A stretch of 5,589 nucleotides of DNA, from the NCBI GenBank assembly GCA_900551205.1, contig URUW01000129.1, positions 1 to 5,589 of the forward strand, read 5' to 3'. The notes under the pieces were generated by a model, which saw only the letters and a list, made by a program, of their open reading frames with translations, was not told where the DNA came from and did not search any database. Numbering within the stretch: the stretch's first letter is position 1; every line of letters begins with the position of its first letter. This DNA is from an uncultured Collinsella sp. (GTDB lineage Bacteria > Actinomycetota > Coriobacteriia > Coriobacteriales > Coriobacteriaceae). Both the position numbers and the translations under genes were made by a program. Shown here piece by piece: positions 1 through 4,202 of the stretch.

Positions 1-1
1 G

Positions 2-97
2 CCGGCGTTTTTGCCGGTCGTGGTTGGAAAGGGGAGCATTGCCTACACACGCGACGACGGCGTGGCGGTGATCCCCGTGGCGGCACTTGGGGCGTAG
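2..97 (+). CDS. C-terminal fragment, possibly a DUF4143-type AAA ATPase
   Basis: This is the 3' end of a rightward gene cut by the window edge: 31 codons open from base 2 to the TAG at 95-97. The translation contains a Val-rich strand and then AYTRDDGVAVIPVAALGA before the stop. Tails of the form 'aYtR.DGV.viPv..Lg' are what I associate with AAA ATPases carrying the C-terminal DUF4143 domain, a family that is abundant, variable and mobile in coriobacteria and bifidobacteria. That assignment rests on a short tail only; the ATPase motifs lie outside the window. The reading is supported by amino-acid composition and by the terminator at 225-260 on the same strand, about 130 bases after the stop. 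It could equally be another protein ending in a beta strand. Confidence 0.45.
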   Translation, partial: PAFLPVVVGKGSIAYTRDDGVAVIPVAALGA

Positions 98-123
98 TGT
101 TTTTGCGGGCGTGCCGTGCTTCC

Positions 124-166
124 TTTACCGAAAATCCATTTGGTAAACCCGGTGCCCGTGGGTAAA
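124..166. repeat. TTTACC/GGTAAA triplet of short motifs
   Basis: TTTACC at 124-129 is followed by GGTAAA at 142-147 and again at 161-166. The first two form an inverted repeat around a 12-base centre that itself retains similarity (AAAT on each arm); the last two are direct repeats 19 bp apart. The cluster sits just after the stop of the leading gene and overlaps the candidate promoter at 140-168. It may be a protein-binding site or a remnant of a sequence linked to the upstream gene; nothing in the sequence decides this. Confidence 0.4.
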
Positions 167-168
167 AT
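140..168 (+). promoter_or_regulatory. Candidate promoter for a short rightward RNA
   Basis: TTGGTA at 140-145 (4 of 6 matches to the -35 consensus) and TAAAAT at 163-168 (5 of 6 matches to the -10 consensus) are separated by exactly 17 bases. Initiation would be near 175, giving a transcript of about 85 nt that ends at the terminator at 225-260. No ribosome binding site and start codon with a credible ORF follow, so the product would be non-coding. The hexamers are imperfect and this is a prediction only. Confidence 0.4.
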
Positions 169-174
169 AAGGTC

Positions 175-260
175 GACGGCAGCCCAAGTAGTGAAGAGCT
201 GGGCAGCGCCGTTGCTTGGATTAAGGGGTCATCGCCTTAGCGGCGTCGACCCCTCTTTTT
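175..260 (+). ncRNA. Candidate antisense RNA to the small peptide gene
   Basis: This interval lies between a possible promoter (140-168) and an intrinsic terminator with a T run on this strand. It can fold into two hairpins. The first pairs ACGGC (176-180) with GCCGT (208-212) and GCCCA (182-186) with TGGGC (200-204); the second is the terminator. It is complementary to the last 24 bases of the leftward peptide gene (237-260) and to any 3' untranslated region of that mRNA. Structured, terminator-ended RNAs overlapping the 3' end of a toxin mRNA are the antitoxins of several Gram-positive type I systems (for example RatA for TxpA and SR4 for BsrG). The alternative is that it is simply the 3' untranslated region of the upstream rightward gene. 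Confidence 0.35.
225..260 (+). terminator. Intrinsic terminator, rightward, overlapping the peptide gene's stop
   Basis: Bases 225-230 (GGGGTC) pair with 248-253 (GACCCC) and 233-236 with 242-245, with a 2x2 internal mismatch and a five-base loop (237-241). A TCTTTTT run follows at 254-260. The T run makes it a rightward terminator for the leading gene and/or the candidate small RNA. Read leftward it has only a weak T tract, so the leftward mRNA may read through to the 176-212 hairpin, which on that strand is followed after a few bases by TTATTTT. The stop codon of the leftward peptide lies in the loop. Confidence 0.65.
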
Positions 261-362
261 ATGCTTCGTATGCTGCTTGAGTGCCTCGGTAAGTCCGATA
301 AGCGCCGTGAGGAGCGAGACCAAAGCGGTCAGGAGCTTCACAAAATCAGTCAGATCGGTCAT
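237..362 (-). CDS. 41-aa hydrophobic, basic-tailed peptide; candidate SOS-induced type I toxin
   Basis: The ATG at 362-360 lies six bases after a perfect GGGAGGTG ribosome binding site; an ATG two codons upstream is too close to that site. The 41-residue product begins MTDLTDF. It then has a hydrophobic helix (about residues 7-28) made of three consecutive heptads, LLTALVS, LLTALIG and LTEALKQ (residues 10-30), and ends in a strongly basic tail (HTKHKKRGRRR). An acidic N-terminus, leucine-rich amphipathic helix and lysine-rich end recall TisB of E. coli, a small LexA-controlled membrane toxin, though this is resemblance in plan and not proven homology. The probable promoter touches a LexA box (453-466), the ribosome site can be masked by an upstream CCTCC, and an antisense RNA may cover the 3' end. 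It could also be a membrane-associated regulator or antimicrobial peptide. I recognise no named family. Confidence 0.65.
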   Translation of the reverse strand: MTDLTDFVKLLTALVSLLTALIGLTEALKQHTKHKKRGRRR

Positions 363-370
363 GGGCATCA

Positions 371-388
371 CCTCCCGTCGCATGGAGG
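371..388 (-). promoter_or_regulatory. Hairpin masking the peptide gene's ribosome binding site
   Basis: On the leftward transcript CCTCC (388-384) can pair with GGAGG (375-371), the core of the Shine-Dalgarno sequence of the 41-residue peptide, across an eight-base loop. This would limit translation initiation, a common trait of type I toxin mRNAs, which often need processing or a standby site before translation. The five-pair stem is short and unproven in the cell. Confidence 0.45.
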
Positions 389-452
389 GCGCTGCCCGGC
401 ACATGGAACTGCCGTCAACAATAACCAGTCTATCAAACTGCAGCCATAAATA

Positions 453-466
453 CGAATATATGTTCG
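453..466. promoter_or_regulatory. LexA (SOS) box
   Basis: CGAATATATGTTCG differs at one base from CGAACATATGTTCG, an ideal Gram-positive-type LexA operator (consensus CGAAC-N4-GTTCG). It directly follows the leftward extended -10 at 472-467, so bound LexA would cover the start point of the peptide transcript, the classical repressor position. It also lies about 155 bases upstream of the exonuclease start on the other strand and overlaps a rightward GATAAT (466-471), so it could control both directions. LexA itself is not in the window. Confidence 0.65.
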
Positions 467-493
467 ATAATAACAGCGACGTGACCATCTCAA
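467..493 (-). promoter_or_regulatory. Extended -10 promoter of the small peptide gene
   Basis: Read leftward, TTGAGA (493-488, 5 of 6 matches to -35) is followed after 15 bases by TATTAT (472-467, 5 of 6 matches to -10), which is preceded by TGT to form an extended -10. The 15-base spacer is short, but extended -10 promoters tolerate a poor -35 contact. Initiation would fall near 460, inside the LexA box, leaving an untranslated leader of about 98 bases before the peptide's ATG. Confidence 0.5.
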
Positions 494-620
494 AGCGCAG
501 CTTTACGCAAGGATGCCGGAAAGCTGCACTGTGCGATTTCATGTCCGCACGGGCGCCTATCTTTACGGCAATGTAGCCGCCTATGTAGCAAGCGGCAGGC
601 AACGGAGAAAGGCCCTAACC

Positions 621-1442
621 GTGCCAGCTAAAAAGACGCCGTGCATCTCGGCTATCGATACGACGAACTTTGCGCGCCAGATCGTGCTGGACTTTGAGTT
701 TGCGCCGGTGCCAAAGCAGCGCCAGCGCCGTGGACTGCACAATGAGATTATCGAGGTCGGCGCCGTCGAGCTCGATTACCACGGCAACGTGATGGGCGAG
801 TTCTCGCAGTTTGTGCAGACGGAATTTACCGAAGGCGTTGCGTTTCCCGTCCGCGAGCTTACAGGGATATCGACCGTGGACACCGCGATGGCCGATCCGC
901 TCTACACGGTGATCAAAAGGCTCAGCGATTGGATCGGTCGCTACTCCGCTCAGATAGTTTGCTGGAGCGGGACGGATCGTCGACAGCTTTTGACCGAGTG
1001 CCAGGCAAAGCACATCGACCTTGCCGCATTTCCTTCGGACTGGGCCGACCTGCAGGCGTTTTACACCTCGATTATGGACGTGGGCAGCCATGGGCGCGTC
1101 TCGTTGGGCGACGCGGCGACGTGGTCTGGCATCGAGTTTGACGAGTCGACGGGGCACGCCCACAGCGCTCTGGCCGATGCGCGCGTGACCGCCAAGCTGC
1201 TCAAGCAGATGATGGGCGGGGACTACCGCGTGAGCCCGCGCGCCCAGGAAGTCCGCCAGCGGTGGGGGATGGGCGAGCGAGCCCGGATGCGCCTTTCCGA
1301 CAAGTGCCCCGGGTCGAGCGACCTGCTGCTGAAGCTGAAGGCGGAGGGGGTAGGCCTTTTGAGAACGCCATTCGGTTTGGCATGGCAGCGCTGTAAGCGC
1401 GACTCCGCCCTGCTGTTTGAATCGAAGCGTCAATCAGTATGA
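621..1442 (+). CDS. DEDDh-family 3'-5' exonuclease domain protein
   Basis: The protein has an RNase T/DnaQ-type exonuclease fold at its N-terminal side. With the GTG start at 621 it has 273 residues, and all acidic positions expected of the DEDDh class are visible: D24 and E26 in VLDFEF (Exo I), D119 in WSGTDRR (Exo II), and H181 and D186 in HSALADA (Exo III). These would bind two metal ions for 3'-5' cleavage of DNA or RNA. The domain layout is closest to KapD/ERI1-like nucleases rather than a polymerase proofreading subunit. Roughly the last 75 residues are basic and match no domain I know. The start is chosen because GGAGAAAGG (604-612) sits eight bases before GTG 621; an in-frame ATG at 513 would add 36 residues lacking family character and has no clear ribosome site. 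A LexA box lies upstream, so a DNA-damage role is possible. The substrate is unknown. Confidence 0.85.
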   Translation: MPAKKTPCISAIDTTNFARQIVLDFEFAPVPKQRQRRGLHNEIIEVGAVELDYHGNVMGEFSQFVQTEFTEGVAFPVRELTGISTVDTAMADPLYTVIKRLSDWIGRYSAQIVCWSGTDRRQLLTECQAKHIDLAAFPSDWADLQAFYTSIMDVGSHGRVSLGDAATWSGIEFDESTGHAHSALADARVTAKLLKQMMGGDYRVSPRAQEVRQRWGMGERARMRLSDKCPGSSDLLLKLKAEGVGLLRTPFGLAWQRCKRDSALLFESKRQSV

Positions 1443-1886
1443 CGAGTGGCTCGGTCCGCCTACCTGCACTTCCGCAATCCCGCCCGCTGCACTCAGCAGC
1501 TCGTACTCCCTTTGGCTCCACTGACGCAGCTCGGCTGTGCGTACGGCGTCGCGACACAGGTCCAGAAACACCTCAGCGCCCTCGCAGAAGCGCTCGCGGG
1601 CAAAGGCTCCGGACCCGCTTGCGACACACGCGCCGTCGGCAAAGAGCTTCCAGCTAGACGGCTCGCGTGAGTCGTCTCCGAGTGGCTTGATCTGCAACAC
1701 ATGTGGATTGCCAGCAGCACAGAGTTCCTCCTCGAGCTTCTGTACCGTAAAGCGCATCTGGTGGGAGAGACTACTCTTGACCATGGCCGAGGCATAGCTG
1801 CTCGGCCCGTCCAGAAGATGCATTCGTTTTGGCTTGGCTGCCAGGTTGTGGAATTTGCGCTCGCTGCGCACGGAGAAATTGTCCAT
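1434..1886 (-). CDS. Hypothetical protein, 150 aa, function unknown
   Basis: I do not recognise this protein. The ATG at 1886-1884 is preceded by AAAGGAG five bases away; an upstream in-frame extension to 2084 runs through a hairpin-rich leader and lacks a ribosome site, so the short form is preferred. The product has a basic N-terminus (residues 1-30 with SERKF and KPKRM), a central region (about 45-100) with mixed charge that looks like a small alpha/beta domain (LQIKPLGDD, SWKLFADGACVASG), and a likely helical C-terminal part (EVFLDLCRDAVRTAELRQW). There is no membrane segment, signal peptide or metal motif. It is convergent with the exonuclease and the two stop regions overlap by nine bases. 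Good codon-level sense, ribosome site and clean ends argue that it is real; it is probably a lineage-restricted protein. Confidence 0.7.
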   Translation of the reverse strand: MDNFSVRSERKFHNLAAKPKRMHLLDGPSSYASAMVKSSLSHQMRFTVQKLEEELCAAGNPHVLQIKPLGDDSREPSSWKLFADGACVASGSGAFARERFCEGAEVFLDLCRDAVRTAELRQWSQREYELLSAAGGIAEVQVGGPSHSSY

Positions 1887-1940
1887 ATGGACTCCTTTCA
1901 TCGATGTTGGCAGGGCCACCGTGCCTCTTGGCCGGTTGGC

Positions 1941-1973
1941 GTCGGGATCGTGGAGCCAACTCTCTACCCCGAC
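1941..1973. other. Strong bulged hairpin in the leader of the 150-aa gene
   Basis: GTCGGG (1941-1946) pairs with CCCGAC (1968-1973), and GTGGAG (1950-1955) pairs with CTCTAC (1962-1967, one G-T pair), leaving a three-base bulge and a six-base loop. It lies 55-87 bases before the start of the leftward 150-residue gene. No T run follows on either strand, so it is not a simple terminator. It could be a leader regulatory structure or part of a small RNA. Confidence 0.45.
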
Positions 1974-1980
1974 TCTGGAT

Positions 1981-2004
1981 AAAACGCGCCCGCTCCTTGC
2001 GGGC
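1981..2004 (-). terminator. Terminator-like GC hairpin in the leader (possible attenuator)
   Basis: Read leftward, GCCCGC (2004-1999) and GCGGGC (1993-1988) form a six-pair stem with a five-base loop, followed after three bases by TTTT (1984-1981). The short T tract and offset make it a weak terminator; in the leader of the 150-residue gene it could act as an attenuator. Confidence 0.35.
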
Positions 2005-2102
2005 AAGAGGAAGTCTATCAACGTGTACGGACAGAAATCAAGCGCCATCCGCGAAATGACGAGCGGACTGCGTTGGTTTCCCAAGTGATTATTCGGCTTT
2101 CA

Positions 2103-2181
2103 TCCGGAAAAGTGTCGAAATAGGCACCTTAAAACTTCGGAAAAGTGTCAAATTCGATAGGCAAATTATCCGGAAAAGTGT
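2103..2181. repeat. Three CGGAAAAGTGT elements with exact 33-bp period
   Basis: The 11-base core CGGAAAAGTGT occurs at 2105-2115, 2138-2148 and 2171-2181, every 33 bp. The flanking bases are partly shared: TC, TT and TC precede the core, and copies 1 and 2 continue with C.AAAT and each contains ATAGGCA at different offsets. A 33-bp spacing is close to three helical turns, so bound proteins would lie on one face of the DNA. Such arrays occur as iterons, as operators for cooperative regulators, and as multiple transposase sites at ends of IS21- or Tn7-like elements. No transposase or replication gene lies in the window. Confidence 0.7.
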
Positions 2182-2191
2182 AGCTGGATGA

Positions 2192-2218
2192 CAAAACAGC
2201 ACTTAGAAGCCAGTGCTG
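2192..2218 (-). terminator. Intrinsic terminator of the 328-aa gene
   Basis: Read leftward, CAGCACT (2218-2212) pairs with AGTGCTG (2203-2197) across an eight-base loop, and TTTTGT follows immediately (2196-2191). It lies 34 bases after the TAG of the 328-residue gene, the expected place for its terminator. Confidence 0.75.
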
Positions 2219-2251
2219 GATGCGGGATCCTGCGGTCGCCTTCAGCTCTCG

Positions 2252-3238
2252 CTACTCATCGTCTCCGTCGTTGGGGTCGCCTTTGAGGGTGTTGATGTCC
2301 AGGTGCTGGTTGTCGTCCTCTTTTTGCTGGGTCTCCGACTCCGCTTGGGTGGGGCCGCGGAACAGCTGGAATCCCTCAAACGCAATGACGCCGAGCAGGG
2401 CAATGACAATGGCGATAAAGGCAACCTTGACTGCCTGCGGAAATTCCGAGAAACGCAGCGCCTTTTCCTCGGCGTAATAATCGGCGAAGCGCTCTTCGCC
2501 CGTGCTTTTGGTATACGCCGGCGCGGACGCGGCCTCCGGGTCATATTCCGGTGCAGGCGCGGCAGCGTACGGATCGTTGAGATAATTGCTCGATGCGGTG
2601 CCATAATCCTCGGTCTCGATGCGACCGGTGCCAGTATAGCTATCGGAATAATCGGAATATGCCGCACCGCCCTCATAATCCGCGGCGCTCGTGTTGGCGG
2701 CAAAAAGCGGGTTAACTGGAACGTCGAGCACCGGCATGCCGGTTGAGGTCTCATCCAGATCGGCTGCAGCCCAGGAATCGTAGGCAACCTGATGGGCAAC
2801 GGGCTCATCGAGCCTTGTGATCGGAGGCTTGCGTGCCGCAGGAACAGGCAACTGCTGGGCGCTGTACATAACGGTGCTGTCGGCCGATTTGCCCTGCGTC
2901 GCTGCAGCGAGAAATGCCGCCGTCTCGGACGGGTCGCTTGCGGGGCGGGGAGCGGGCGCGGGCGCCGAAATGGGTGCGGGCGTAGATGCGGGCGTCGAAA
3001 CAGGCGGCTGCGCAGGAGTCGGCGCAGATGCGGGCTTAGGCGCAAGTGCGGGATTGGGGCTTGACGGGCGAGCCCCACCGCCCATGAGTTCGTCGGCGGT
3101 CCACGGGCGATCATCCATCACGTCGTCAAGGCTCAGCGAAAACAGGTCGTCTTCACCCTCATCGAACATGCGGTGCACATGTCCACCAATTGCCGGAATC
3201 AATCCGCGACCGGTGCATGATGCCTTGCTCAACGCCAT
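2252..3238 (-). CDS. Low-complexity single-pass membrane protein, function unknown
   Basis: I do not recognise this 328-residue protein. It has a short N-terminal region with an acidic stretch (about residues 26-51, DEGEDDLFSLSLDDVMDD then RPWTADEL), a Pro/Ala-rich linker (about 56-105), a mixed region, a Tyr/Asp/Ala-rich disordered segment (about 190-262), one membrane helix (about 272-293, VAFIAIVIALLGVIAF) and an acidic 35-residue tail. Lys and Arg before the helix suggest the long N-terminal part is cytoplasmic and the tail outside; no signal peptide is seen. The start at ATG 3238-3236 is chosen for the upstream AAGGGTGG and the TATAAT at 3278-3273; a further upstream extension would run over that promoter. 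It could be a scaffold or signalling anchor whose acidic N-terminal motif is recognised by a partner. Separate promoter and terminator indicate a monocistronic gene. Confidence 0.75.
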   Translation of the reverse strand: MALSKASCTGRGLIPAIGGHVHRMFDEGEDDLFSLSLDDVMDDRPWTADELMGGGARPSSPNPALAPKPASAPTPAQPPVSTPASTPAPISAPAPAPRPASDPSETAAFLAAATQGKSADSTVMYSAQQLPVPAARKPPITRLDEPVAHQVAYDSWAAADLDETSTGMPVLDVPVNPLFAANTSAADYEGGAAYSDYSDSYTGTGRIETEDYGTASSNYLNDPYAAAPAPEYDPEAASAPAYTKSTGEERFADYYAEEKALRFSEFPQAVKVAFIAIVIALLGVIAFEGFQLFRGPTQAESETQQKEDDNQHLDINTLKGDPNDGDDE

Positions 3239-3272
3239 TCTATTCCACCCTTTCGAAATACTAATGACATCG

Positions 3273-3278
3273 ATTATA
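3273..3278 (-). promoter_or_regulatory. TATAAT -10 element of the 328-aa gene
   Basis: A perfect leftward TATAAT (3278-3273) lies 34 bases before the chosen ATG. The -35 position (ACCGAG at 17-base spacing) matches poorly, so the promoter may need an activator. Initiation near 3266 gives a leader of about 28 bases. Confidence 0.5.
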
Positions 3279-3322
3279 TGGAACTTCCCAAGCGGCTCGG
3301 TCTTGGATTCGAGCTTTCCAGA

Positions 3323-3359
3323 ACTCGCGCCCAAAAGGGGAGGGGCAATCTAGGCGAGT
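3323..3359 (-). terminator. Inverted repeat just after the regulator gene, possible terminator
   Basis: ACTCGC (3323-3328) pairs with GCGAGT (3354-3359), with an inner GCCC/GGGC pair (3329-3332 with 3343-3346). It begins two bases after the regulator's stop and would close its transcript, but no T run follows on the leftward strand, so it may instead be an mRNA-end stabiliser or a rho-dependent stop. Confidence 0.35.
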
Positions 3360-3361
3360 GC

Positions 3362-4015
3362 CTACTTGTCGTCGGCCGCCGCCTTGGCCTCATTGAGGTA
3401 GCTATAGAAGCTGTACTTGGAGATGCCAAAGAACTCGCAGGCGCGCTCGCTCGACTTGGAAATGAGGAAGGCGCCGCGACGGTCGAGGTAGCCAATGGCA
3501 CGAATGCGCTCGTCTTTGGTCATGAGCGCCGCGGGCTTGCCCACAAACTGCTCGCACTCGTGCAGCAGGTCCTCGAGCAGGTCGCCGATGTTCTTGGTAA
3601 TGGGCTCGGGCTCGGTGTAGCCCGTGCCGCCGGTGCCGGTAAAGGCGTCGAGCGAACGCTCAAAAGCCTTCATAAGCGTAATGTCAAAGTTGATGCCCAA
3701 AATGCCGACGGGCTTGCCTTCGTCGTTGCGGATAAAGATGGTCGAGGACTTGAGCAGCTTGCCATCGGTGGTTTTAGTGAGGTACGGCTCGCGGTCGTGT
3801 ACGTCGGTGGTGCCCTCGTGCATGGACTCAAACACGATATGGCTGGGGCCGTCACCCAGTTTGCGCCCGCTGACGTGGCCATTTTCGATCACTACGATGG
3901 AGTGGTCCACGTCCTCGGTCTCCAGATCGTGGACGACGACTTCGCAGTTGGGGCCAAATTGGAGCGCCAGACCGTGTGCAAGGCGCTTGTAAAACTCAAT
4001 CTGTGCGGGGGTCAT
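3362..4015 (-). CDS. YheO/DauR-family transcriptional regulator (PAS_6 + HTH_22)
   Basis: This 217-residue protein is a likely cytoplasmic DNA-binding regulator of the neighbouring diaminopropionate lyase gene. Residues 5-115 match the YheO-like PAS domain, with the characteristic VVVHDL (26-31), a GRKLGDGPS segment (50-58), and LKSSTIFIRNDEGKPVGILGINFD near its end (88-111). Residues 150-210 match the family's HTH_22 domain (KDERIRAIGYLDRRGAF, then a recognition helix around FFGISKYSFYSYL). Family length is about 210-240, so it is complete. ATG 4015-4013 is chosen because AGGAAGG lies five bases upstream; a GTG ten codons earlier lacks a ribosome site. Characterised relatives are E. coli YheO and Pseudomonas DauR, the repressor of the D-arginine catabolic operon. 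Here the gene is divergent from dpaL across 277 bases containing inverted repeats. The ligand and whether it represses or activates are not evident. Confidence 0.9.
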   Translation of the reverse strand: MTPAQIEFYKRLAHGLALQFGPNCEVVVHDLETEDVDHSIVVIENGHVSGRKLGDGPSHIVFESMHEGTTDVHDREPYLTKTTDGKLLKSSTIFIRNDEGKPVGILGINFDITLMKAFERSLDAFTGTGGTGYTEPEPITKNIGDLLEDLLHECEQFVGKPAALMTKDERIRAIGYLDRRGAFLISKSSERACEFFGISKYSFYSYLNEAKAAADDK

Positions 4016-4074
4016 GGGTGCCTTCCTAAAAATTAGTTTGGGCACACTTTGCCATAAACCACACTTGTTCGCAA

Positions 4075-4098
4075 ATAACGAAAGCGTTGCTGCGTTAT
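4075..4098. repeat. ATAACG...CGTTAT inverted repeat
   Basis: ATAACG (4075-4080) is mirrored by CGTTAT (4093-4098), with an alternative inner partner CGTT at 4085-4088. It lies 60-83 bases upstream of the regulator's start in the divergent region and may form a leader hairpin or a binding site. Confidence 0.3.
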
Positions 4099-4136
4099 GT
4101 GACCGTTCGGCGGCGAAAAGGTACCGATTGCGGCAA

Positions 4137-4151
4137 CTAACAATTTGTTAG
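4137..4151. promoter_or_regulatory. Palindromic operator candidate 1 (CTAACAA-N-TTGTTAG)
   Basis: A perfect 15-base palindrome with seven-base arms and one central base sits near the middle of the regulator-dpaL intergenic region. It overlaps a possible rightward -35 (TTGTTA 4146-4151), with an extended TGT-GATAGA -10-like sequence at 4169-4177, although that spacing (20) is too long for a confident promoter call. A related inverted repeat follows at 4184-4202. The position and symmetry suit a dimeric regulator, presumably the adjacent YheO/DauR protein. Confidence 0.55.
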
Positions 4152-4183
4152 GTTATCCAATCAAAAAGTGTGATAGAACATTA

Positions 4184-4202
4184 CTAACAAACTTTTTGTT
4201 TG
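4184..4202. promoter_or_regulatory. Inverted-repeat operator candidate 2 (CTAACAAA-N3-TTTGTTTG)
   Basis: CTAACAAA (4184-4191) and TTTGTTTG (4195-4202) form an imperfect inverted repeat (seven of eight positions) with the same CTAACAA half-site as the palindrome at 4137-4151. The two centres are 49 bp apart. The site is 91 bases before the dpaL start codon. Confidence 0.5.

Larger units (their letters stand above)
1887..2251. other. 365-bp intergenic region: leader, 33-bp repeats and a terminator
   Basis: This gene-free stretch separates two leftward genes. From left to right it holds a structured leader next to the 150-residue gene (hairpins at 1941-1973 and 1988-2004), a less structured segment (2005-2100), three phased repeats (2103-2181) and the terminator of the 328-residue gene (2192-2218). 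I found no convincing promoter with both hexamers for the leftward 150-residue gene; TTGCCC and TTTTAT (leftward, spacing 16) overlap the 1988-2004 hairpin and are only a weak candidate. Open frames through it lack ribosome sites. Confidence 0.5.

Noticed and set aside
363..602. Upstream extension of the small peptide to 121 codons
   Set aside because: It would cross the predicted promoter and LexA box, and the perfect ribosome site points to the ATG at 362-360.
513..620. N-terminal extension of the exonuclease from ATG 513
   Set aside because: No ribosome site at 513, residues lack family resemblance, and a good site (604-612) precedes the in-frame GTG at 621.
615..1433. 272-codon leftward ORF opposite the exonuclease
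   Set aside because: The forward strand carries all DEDDh motifs; the reverse reading is Arg/His/Ala-rich with no start signals.
1941..1973. tRNA or T-box element
   Set aside because: No cloverleaf with acceptor and T-arm sequences, and the T-box TGGNACCGCG sequence is absent.
1887..2084. 66-codon N-terminal extension of the 150-aa protein
   Set aside because: It runs through two strong hairpins and lacks a ribosome site, whereas AAAGGAG precedes the ATG at 1886.
2103..2181. CRISPR array
   Set aside because: Only three copies with an 11-base core and 22-base intervals; repeats are too short and no cas genes are visible.
2242..3114. 290-codon leftward ORF in another frame of the 328-aa gene
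   Set aside because: Arg/Pro-rich frame-shifted reading of the same low-complexity gene; the other frame has acidic segments, a membrane helix, a better start and a terminator just downstream.
3278..4036. 252-codon rightward ORF opposite the YheO-type regulator
   Set aside because: The regulator's PAS and HTH motifs on the other strand are clear; this is its antisense shadow.
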